From: a virus
Virus record (IMG/VR): IMGVR_UViG_3300046005_000492
Location: 1 to 25,201 of that record
Length of the DNA: 25,201 nt
Strand: one strand, 5' to 3'
A model generated the notes under the pieces. The model searched no databases. It was not told the origin of the DNA and saw only the letters and a program-made list of their open reading frames with translations. A program made the translations under genes and the position numbers. How positions within the stretch are numbered: position 1 is the stretch's first letter; each line of letters begins with the position of its first letter. Of the stretch, positions 19,475 through 25,201 are shown one piece after another.

Positions 19475-20350
19475 TCAAATACGGAGCAGGTCAGGGACAG
19501 GATATCCCTTCTTCTCAATGCCCTTAATAGTATCTGCAATGATGTCATTGATTCGATCCTTGTAAGGAAACGTCGGACCATTCATTGCTCGCAACGCGTC
19601 CTCGAATGTTAGGATCCCGTCTGAGTCAACATCAGGTCCATAAAGGAATCGAGCAACCTCGTCAGGATCATTCGTGACAACCCGCTTGTAATGCACTCGC
19701 GGCGTCTTCGTGATCTTGCCAGTCTTCGCGGATAACAGTGTTTGCTTACCGAGAAGCAACCCTTCGCTTGTCGAGAACCAGTACCGTTCCCACTCAGTTA
19801 CGATACCGTCTTGAACGACAGTCGGACGCAGTTCAGCATGCTTAGCAATGAAGAAGTTCAGTTCATTGCGGTAAAGACCTTTGTATTCCGAATGCAAATG
19901 TTGTGGTGAGTAGTAACTCCACATTGCATAATCAAGCGAGCCAACCACCATGAGGTCGATCTGCACAAGTTGTCCTTCTTGCTTATCATCGTAATTCATG
20001 ATCGGATAAGCAATAGAGATGATGCCGATTTGTCTCATGTCTTTGAATGCATAACCTAGGCGCGTTAGCTCCTCGACGTATAGATCAAAAATGTTGAACT
20101 TCAACATGTCTCTGTTATACACTTCGACCGCAATGTCAATATCGCCCGAGGTTTCATTCCAAGCCTTCTTACCTGCTGAGCCGATGATAGCGGTATTACT
20201 TGAGTTGAAGCATAGCGGCCCACCGAGCATCTCGCGAAAGTTCGTGTATGTCCAAGACACGTTCGCTTGATTGATTCGAGTCACGCCTTCGACAGCATTG
20301 CCTCCGTTAGGCTTTACTGCATCAGCTAGTTTTGAGAACGTCGTTTCCAT
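19475..20350 (-). CDS. Polymerase-beta-superfamily nucleotidyltransferase
   Basis: 291 residues. Signature of the nucleotidyltransferase fold: IIGSAGKKAWNETSGDIDIAVE, with GS (57-58) and catalytic D70/D72, and the third carboxylate in QIDLMVV (D132). The rest is a helical domain with HLHSEYKGLYRNELNFFIAKH. It could add nucleotides to RNA (tRNA 3' ends are one guess) or to a protein or small molecule; substrate unknown. ATG 20350 lies inside the ligase-like gene (29-base overlap) behind an AAGGA Shine-Dalgarno sequence, one of the few clear ones here. The tight overlap suggests a shared pathway with the ligase. Confidence 0.93.
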   Translation of the reverse strand: METTFSKLADAVKPNGGNAVEGVTRINQANVSWTYTNFREMLGGPLCFNSSNTAIIGSAGKKAWNETSGDIDIAVEVYNRDMLKFNIFDLYVEELTRLGYAFKDMRQIGIISIAYPIMNYDDKQEGQLVQIDLMVVGSLDYAMWSYYSPQHLHSEYKGLYRNELNFFIAKHAELRPTVVQDGIVTEWERYWFSTSEGLLLGKQTLLSAKTGKITKTPRVHYKRVVTNDPDEVARFLYGPDVDSDGILTFEDALRAMNGPTFPYKDRINDIIADTIKGIEKKGYPVPDLLRI

Positions 20351-21254
20351 ATTGTAGTCCTTCTTTGATGAATTTATCAGTGATCACTTTCAGTAGAGTT
20401 CGGTCAGGGAATTCAATGACGAGTCCTTCAATAAATGGACCGAACAAGCCTCGGTCCATGTATGATAGTATCTTGTCACGTATGATGACTTGGTGTTTAT
20501 GAACTTCACACTTAAGAGCAGCCTTTGCTACTTTATCAGCCTTCTTGCGTGAGCTCAAGATTTCAATTAAGCCAAAGTTACGCACATCATTCAACTCGTA
20601 AAGATCACGGTTGATATTCTCGATCTCCGAAGTCAAATCAATTTCTCGTATGTGCGTGTTAGGCAAAACATACTTACGTTCAGACGTAGAGATTCCAACC
20701 AAATCATGGAACACAGCGAACTCGTCGGAGCTGCGGTTGCCTTTTCCATCAAGAACCATGATAGGAACGAATGTCCACAAGTAACCTAAGTCGACTTTGA
20801 AATACGGAATGCGAATGAACCGGGCCATAGTGTCCGATTGGGCACGCGCCATCGGCATGAACATGATTTCACCAATGATCTTGATCCCGTCATTGGAAAA
20901 CTTACGAAGGACTTCCATCAATTTTGTGTCTCGGCTAATTGCCTGAAGTAGGAAGTCAAAGTTTCTCCCGATTGAGCCGTCATAACCTTTCGACTTATCA
21001 CGTGCTTCGAAGTCGCCAACGGAAAACATCGGAGGCGAAGTGGCGGACTCAAGAAATAAGTCGCCTTGTTTGTTAAGCCCGAAGCGTAGGGCAGATCCGT
21101 CAACCTTTTCGGTTATTCTGACGCTTGACTCGAATGGGTCGTATTGCCTTAAGAAGCAGTCGAACTCTGTCTCAATCATTTTCATGAGAGATAGGAATGC
21201 AAGTGGCTTCATCTGATCAAGATGATTGATATAAACCTTCTGTGTCTGTTTCAT
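20322..21254 (-). CDS. ATP-dependent RNA/DNA ligase-like protein
   Basis: 310 residues of the covalent nucleotidyltransferase (ligase/capping) superfamily. Motif I is EKVDG with AMP-acceptor K50; then LFLESATS (67-73), GEIMF (E129, motif III/IIIa), EGLVIEFPD (E276, motif IV) and LLKVITDKF (K289, motif V). This is essentially the catalytic domain alone. RNA or nick sealing is likely; the substrate is unknown. The start overlaps the previous stop as TAATG, and its 3' end overlaps the nucleotidyltransferase gene. Confidence 0.93.
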   Translation of the reverse strand: MKQTQKVYINHLDQMKPLAFLSLMKMIETEFDCFLRQYDPFESSVRITEKVDGSALRFGLNKQGDLFLESATSPPMFSVGDFEARDKSKGYDGSIGRNFDFLLQAISRDTKLMEVLRKFSNDGIKIIGEIMFMPMARAQSDTMARFIRIPYFKVDLGYLWTFVPIMVLDGKGNRSSDEFAVFHDLVGISTSERKYVLPNTHIREIDLTSEIENINRDLYELNDVRNFGLIEILSSRKKADKVAKAALKCEVHKHQVIIRDKILSYMDRGLFGPFIEGLVIEFPDRTLLKVITDKFIKEGLQYGNDVLKTS

Positions 21255-22552
21255 TATTCAAGTTTGACAAAAGGAGCGGATAGCTCGCTTGAGGAAGACG
21301 CATACCGAATACAAGCAGTAATGAATTCGTTTCCGTTGCCAAATTTTACAATGTTGTTGACCAATTGTAAACTAAGAAATTTAGAGAACATCCAAGCAGG
21401 TCCCTTTGCCAAACAAGTCTCGGTAAACGTGTCAATAGAAACAATCGTCTCGTTCTTGACGTTCGTCCGATACGTGAAGTAGAACTCATCAAGCATAGCA
21501 GAATCATTCATGGCAATACGTTTCCGCAATTGCTTTTGATCCGACAAAGGTGGCAATGACAATGACCTCAGAATCGTTTGAAGCGGCCCGTAAGAGATCT
21601 TGCCATGATTTGCGTTCCTGCCTTTGATCTCGCCTTGGAATGTTTCAGGGAATGTTCTAAACTGAATCTTGTCCTTCTCGCCGAAATAGATAAGAGCGTC
21701 CTTGCTTGAAAAGAATCCAGTCAAACCAGTGCTTACTCGGTCGAGCTGATACTCTTTTTGGACTTTACCGACATTGTGAAAAGTGATCTTGGGATCCCGG
21801 TTCAAATACTTGAGTGAAACGCCCAATATGTCGCGAGATTCCATTGCGTCAACCAACACTTTGTTCAATTCAGCGATGCTTTCAACACTCGAGAAGTCAA
21901 TCGTCATCCCAAAATTAGAGATCATGTAGATATCAGCGGGCGACCACTTGTTGAGGTTCGAGAAAATCTCCTCTTTTGCGTTAAGTTTCTTGAAGAGAGC
22001 TTCCAGAGAGTTTACCCAATCGGATCCACGATGGAATTGATAGAAGTGATCATTAAAACTGTCATTTAATGCCTTAGCACCAATGAGGCATGATTGTTTC
22101 CAATCTGATGGGAGATCATTGAGAATCGCGTCAAGTGTCTCGTCGACTTTAGCAAGTGAATAAGCTACGGACAGGTTTGCCGGCACGGCAACGTATTCAG
22201 GCGCCATCGAATACCGATGCAGCATTCGCGACTGTGCATAGACTGCCTGTGCAGCCTCAGTCAATTTGGTCATGACGACACCGCCGCCTGAACCTGACCC
22301 ACCGCCAAATTCAGCAGTCTTGGCAAAGCTTGAAAGAGAGTATGACTTGCCGTCAGTTCCTTGCAGCACGATCCGATCGCGTGAACGGTTCATGATAAGT
22401 GTCTCGATCCTGTCATCGAACACAAGTGTTACTGACTCATCGCCATTCACCAGCGTTAACGGAACCTGATTCCGAAACTTGGAGAGGAACATCTCAACTC
22501 TCCAGTCATAACGATAAAGCTCGCGAGGTGCGAGGTTAGAAGACGATTTCAT
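21254..22552 (-). CDS. Conserved phage protein with PD-(D/E)XK-like signatures
   Basis: 432 residues, not firmly identified. KWSPADIYMI (202-211) followed about 35 residues later by GVSLKYL (S246-x-K248) is the pattern of a degenerate PD-(D/E)XK nuclease site; FQGEIKGRNANHGK (E308-I-K310) is a second conserved-looking block. A Gly-rich linker (FGGGSGSGGG, 82-91) separates a small strand-rich N-terminal domain from the rest. A DNA-cleaving or DNA-binding role is inferred. A TATAAATG box sits 5 bases before ATG 22552; the stop overlaps the ligase start. Confidence 0.9.
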   Translation of the reverse strand: MKSSSNLAPRELYRYDWRVEMFLSKFRNQVPLTLVNGDESVTLVFDDRIETLIMNRSRDRIVLQGTDGKSYSLSSFAKTAEFGGGSGSGGGVVMTKLTEAAQAVYAQSRMLHRYSMAPEYVAVPANLSVAYSLAKVDETLDAILNDLPSDWKQSCLIGAKALNDSFNDHFYQFHRGSDWVNSLEALFKKLNAKEEIFSNLNKWSPADIYMISNFGMTIDFSSVESIAELNKVLVDAMESRDILGVSLKYLNRDPKITFHNVGKVQKEYQLDRVSTGLTGFFSSKDALIYFGEKDKIQFRTFPETFQGEIKGRNANHGKISYGPLQTILRSLSLPPLSDQKQLRKRIAMNDSAMLDEFYFTYRTNVKNETIVSIDTFTETCLAKGPAWMFSKFLSLQLVNNIVKFGNGNEFITACIRYASSSSELSAPFVKLE

Positions 22553-22557
22553 AAAAC

Positions 22558-22565
22558 CATTTATA
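22558..22565 (-). promoter_or_regulatory. Late promoter TATAAATG, 5 nt from start codon
   Basis: Seven of eight match to the T4 late octamer; GTTTT separates it from ATG 22552. With T4 geometry the RNA would begin at the ATG. It lies over the stop codon region of the 344-residue gene. Confidence 0.65.
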
Positions 22566-23595
22566 GTTCGTAGAACAAAGTTTTCTCGTTATTTGAGAAA
22601 ATTTTCTTGAAAGTCCAAATGCCAACACGTGTCTTGTTATAGGTGATGCCTTTGTAAATGAATGATCGGTCACCTCCATATCGTGCACCTAAGACAGGAA
22701 CATAAGGACCTGAGAATAATCGAATGTCGCCGTTCAAACTGATGTGGTTTGTAAAAGACAGTTCGTAATACTTCTTATTGCCGCCAAGTTTTAGAACGGC
22801 CTTTCCCTGGCCAATGCATTGCACATTAGCTAGTGAAAATGCCTGGCCGTACTCAGGACCGAAGATTCCCATGTTCGCAAGCTTAGGATCGTTGAACGAT
22901 GCGATGATCGGCGCCTCAAGACGGTCAGCCTCTTCAAGATTCTCGGCGACGATCGACAAGAATTTTTGAACAAGACGATTTCTGTTAATGAGAGGGCCTG
23001 CCGCTGATTCCGATAGTCCGCAAAATTGTTGGAATGCTTCCGCGCCACCCTCCATCTTATGCGAGATGTAAATTGATCCTCGTGCGGTGGGGTTCTTGAT
23101 ATCCTTACACAAGATAATATCGCACTTAGGATCGAACTTAATTCCAGCGGCTTGCTTGTGTTGCTTCGTTACCTTGACAGCATAGGATATGTCGTCATAG
23201 ATCTTTGAATCACCTTTGATCTTAATGCTGATTGGGCCGACCCTCTCGATCGTTGAATTGATGAGTTCGACAACGTCTGCCTCGTACTGAGTGCCGTTGC
23301 CTTCTGTGGGATTCTTGATCCGCGTGATAGGCACGAATCCTTTGCGTCCCGACATTTTAACGGATGCAAGCTTCTTATCACCAAAGATAACCAGCTTTGA
23401 ATCAAGGATGTTTAGTTTCGTTCCTGCTTTGTAAACCTTGATCGTTGCCTTAAGCGTGTTACCTTCCTTAGTGAAGAGAGGCGTTGACTTTCCTTCCTCA
23501 ATCTCAAACTCGTTGGTCTTGAAGTGAGGATTGTTCTTAACGTACTTTTCCCAAAAGATTTTTCCGTCCGCTCCTTTTAGTGCAAGGTTAGCCAT
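22561..23595 (-). CDS. Conserved phage protein with D..SxK nuclease-like motif
   Basis: 344 residues. The central region FDPKCDIILCKD (D159) and GSIYISHKMEGGAEAFQQFCGLSE (S178-H-K180) has the spacing of a PD-(D/E)XK active site with Ser in place of Glu, and the downstream QQF.GLS block is typical of such phage proteins. E106/E110 could supply the N-terminal acid. The N-terminal 70 residues look strand-rich (TLKATIKVYKAGTKLNILDSKLVIF). Neighbouring position to another protein with a similar signature suggests a two-part nuclease. ATG 23595 is two bases after the previous stop. Confidence 0.9.
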   Translation of the reverse strand: MANLALKGADGKIFWEKYVKNNPHFKTNEFEIEEGKSTPLFTKEGNTLKATIKVYKAGTKLNILDSKLVIFGDKKLASVKMSGRKGFVPITRIKNPTEGNGTQYEADVVELINSTIERVGPISIKIKGDSKIYDDISYAVKVTKQHKQAAGIKFDPKCDIILCKDIKNPTARGSIYISHKMEGGAEAFQQFCGLSESAAGPLINRNRLVQKFLSIVAENLEEADRLEAPIIASFNDPKLANMGIFGPEYGQAFSLANVQCIGQGKAVLKLGGNKKYYELSFTNHISLNGDIRLFSGPYVPVLGARYGGDRSFIYKGITYNKTRVGIWTFKKIFSNNEKTLFYEL

Positions 23596-23597
23596 GA

Positions 23598-24059
23598 TCA
23601 GTCACAAATTTTGTTTTTCAGGAGTTCATCGAGCAACTTAAGTTCTCCTTTAGCTGCATCAATCTCCCATGGTTGTTTTTCATATGGATACGTATCCTCC
23701 ATAACATATTTACCTTTCCAGATCGCTTGATCAGCATTCTTGTAATTGTATGATAGTTCGCCTTTTGCGTATTGCTTGACATGAGTCAATTCATGCGAAA
23801 GAATTGACAGCTTATCCTCGAATGAAAGAGCGGAGTCAATCGACACCTCAAAGGTTGAGTGCTTATGTGATGATGGCGAATCACAAACCTGACATGAACC
23901 AGCCATGCCTTCTTCTGCATTCAAGCCATCGACGAACGTGATCTTAAGGTCTAACCGTTTCTTGTTAGGCAACAGCTTAGCAAGGCAATAAAAGATAGCC
24001 TTACGAAAACGCGCCCGCGTTAAAGAATCTTTACATCTATAAACGCGGACGCGAATCAC
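23598..24059 (-). CDS. Zincin-type metalloprotease-like protein
   Basis: 153 residues from a GTG start. LSILSHELTHVKQYAKGEL contains HExxH (H89, E90, H93), and YPYEKQPWEIDA supplies a likely third zinc ligand (E132). The first 80 residues are basic, with CQVCDS and SSHKHS that may bind a second metal. The arrangement resembles SprT/WSS1-like or small phage peptidase domains. It could cut a phage or host protein; the substrate is unknown. No membrane or signal segment. It lies between the AAA ATPase and the 344-residue gene. Confidence 0.88.
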   Translation of the reverse strand: MIRVRVYRCKDSLTRARFRKAIFYCLAKLLPNKKRLDLKITFVDGLNAEEGMAGSCQVCDSPSSHKHSTFEVSIDSALSFEDKLSILSHELTHVKQYAKGELSYNYKNADQAIWKGKYVMEDTYPYEKQPWEIDAAKGELKLLDELLKNKICD

Positions 24060-24086
24060 GGTAGGGGTGCGTGTGGGAGGTGTTGG

Positions 24087-25201
24087 TTATGCGTAGGTAG
24101 AAATCATGCGGGCCATTTCAGCATCGGTCAATGAGCTGCCTGATTTGATTGCAGACGCGTATGTATTTAGACCGCGGACAAGCATTCGAAGACTTGGTGG
24201 CTCCTTCGAAGTAGTTTTAGCAATAAGATCCGCGACGTGCAAACGAGATTTTAGATCGAGTGTAAGACCTTCTTCAAGTTCGGTATCAGGTGCAATGATC
24301 TTCATAAAGTCGAACAACTCTTGATCGGTCGGGTCAATCGTGATCATATAACCACGCGTGCGGAGAGCTCCGTCAGGATCAAGTTTATCCATCTTAAGGT
24401 TCGAGATGAAAACGATACGACCCGTGAACTCAAACCATTGAGGGACTGCACCAGCATCAAGGATTTCGTCTTTCGTATAGTCGTCCGGGTTCATGACACT
24501 CGCGCCACGCTTACTCCAAACGAGCTTACGGAATTTCTGAGTGTCGGTCGCTGCCTTGAGAACGTTACGACCTTCTTGGTCACCGAACACAGCATCCGAG
24601 TCATCGAATACAACGAGTTCATTTTGGTAACGGTAGAGAAGGCTGTATAGACCTGATGCTGAGATAGAGCCTTTGTTGACGAACATGTTCTTTCCGTCAA
24701 CATATCCCATGCCAGCAAGCGTGCGCATAACAGGTACCGTCTTACCGACACCACCGCGTCCTGCGACGAAGATTGCATTTGTTGCGCCAGAAACCATCCA
24801 CTTGACGAGATTGACTAGGTCCTTCTGTTGCTGCTCGTATGTTAGGCGTTCGCGCTGATCTTCGAGCTTATCAGCTTGAGCATCTTGCTCAGGGTAATCT
24901 TCCTTAGCATTGCCACGTGTAACAGTTGCAGTTTCAGCACCGATAGCCTTGAGAACATCATCGCGTTGCTTCTTCATCGCGCTGATGTCGCGAGCCTTGC
25001 CCCACCATGCGTAAGCGGTACCTTGTTTTGCAATAAGCTCGGGATACCGGCGTTCAAGTTCATCAAAGATTTTTACGCCAGCACCTTTGTAACGACCGTG
25101 AATCTTTCCCTTTGTAAAGTTAGGCTCTTGAATTAGATCGAGAACACCATCGAAAATTTCAGGCATGCCAAATGACGCCGGCGCACCAGCTTCTGATATG
25201 A
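24087..25201 (-). CDS. AAA-type ATPase (5' end probably beyond window)
   Basis: P-loop ATPase: Walker A GRGGVGKT (136-143, numbered from ATG 25166), Walker B ELVVFDDSDAVF (183-194), sensor-1-like GRIVFISN (249-256), and a DGALRTRGYMITID arginine-finger-like segment. The N-terminal part has NFTKGKIHGRYKGAGVKIFDEL and a charged linker (85-115). A C-terminal helical domain follows. The ATG at 25166 has no Shine-Dalgarno sequence, and the frame stays open through 11 more protein-like codons (ISEAGAPASFG) to the window edge, so the true start probably lies outside. It may remodel a protein complex or DNA. Confidence 0.9.
   Translation of the reverse strand, partial: ISEAGAPASFGMPEIFDGVLDLIQEPNFTKGKIHGRYKGAGVKIFDELERRYPELIAKQGTAYAWWGKARDISAMKKQRDDVLKAIGAETATVTRGNAKEDYPEQDAQADKLEDQRERLTYEQQQKDLVNLVKWMVSGATNAIFVAGRGGVGKTVPVMRTLAGMGYVDGKNMFVNKGSISASGLYSLLYRYQNELVVFDDSDAVFGDQEGRNVLKAATDTQKFRKLVWSKRGASVMNPDDYTKDEILDAGAVPQWFEFTGRIVFISNLKMDKLDPDGALRTRGYMITIDPTDQELFDFMKIIAPDTELEEGLTLDLKSRLHVADLIAKTTSKEPPSLRMLVRGLNTYASAIKSGSSLTDAEMARMISTYA

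Overview
The window is a stretch of a large T4-superfamily myovirus genome, almost certainly from a phage of an alphaproteobacterium. Every convincing gene lies on the minus strand, so transcription runs from high to low coordinates. Evidence for the T4 link: a T4 RNase H-type 5'-3' exonuclease, a SegE-like GIY-YIG protein, a run of head/structural-type conserved proteins of the kind seen in T4-like phages, and repeated octamers matching the T4 late promoter (TATAAATA). Evidence for the host: the tRNA-His gene has A73 and no G at -1, a peculiarity of alphaproteobacterial tRNA-His. The class II (B12-dependent) ribonucleotide reductase also fits; T4-superfamily phages of rhizobia and Caulobacter are the first comparison I would make. 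The host assignment is inference.

Layout. 1-2250 is a dense tRNA array: 14 readable tRNAs (Ala, Arg, initiator-type Met, Glu x2, Leu, His, Cys, Asn x2, Lys, Ile, Tyr, Pro) interleaved with seven non-canonical tRNA-like genes (anticodon-loop insertion, missing or odd D/T arms). A further tRNA-Leu(TAA) stands alone at 4911-4995. 2127-2811 is mostly non-coding and rich in hairpins, below a TATAAATA box. 2848-11000 holds small, tightly packed accessory genes: HNH nuclease, HAD phosphatase, a tandem paralogue pair, MGME1/RecB-like PD-(D/E)XK exonuclease, zinc ribbons, a DUF4326-type protein, RNase H (rnh) and a GIY-YIG protein. 11002-13692 is a nucleotide-metabolism block: class II ribonucleotide reductase (nrdJ), a coupled BFD-like [2Fe-2S] protein and a zinc-ribbon protein.

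13729-25201 is a block of larger proteins of the kind found with T4-like late genes. It holds several unidentified conserved proteins, a HIGH-motif nucleotidyltransferase with a KOW-like tail, a very basic protein with a Pro/Lys-rich tail, a polymerase-beta-type nucleotidyltransferase overlapping an ATP-dependent ligase-like protein, two adjacent proteins with PD-(D/E)XK-like signatures, a zincin-type metalloprotease, and an AAA ATPase running off the window edge.

Genes are chained by ATGA or TAATG stop/start overlaps and few have a clear Shine-Dalgarno sequence. Several TATAAATA-like boxes end only 5-8 nt before a start codon, so the predicted late mRNAs would be leaderless or nearly so. The most interesting signals are this promoter architecture, the odd tRNAs, and the ligase/nucleotidyltransferase cluster.
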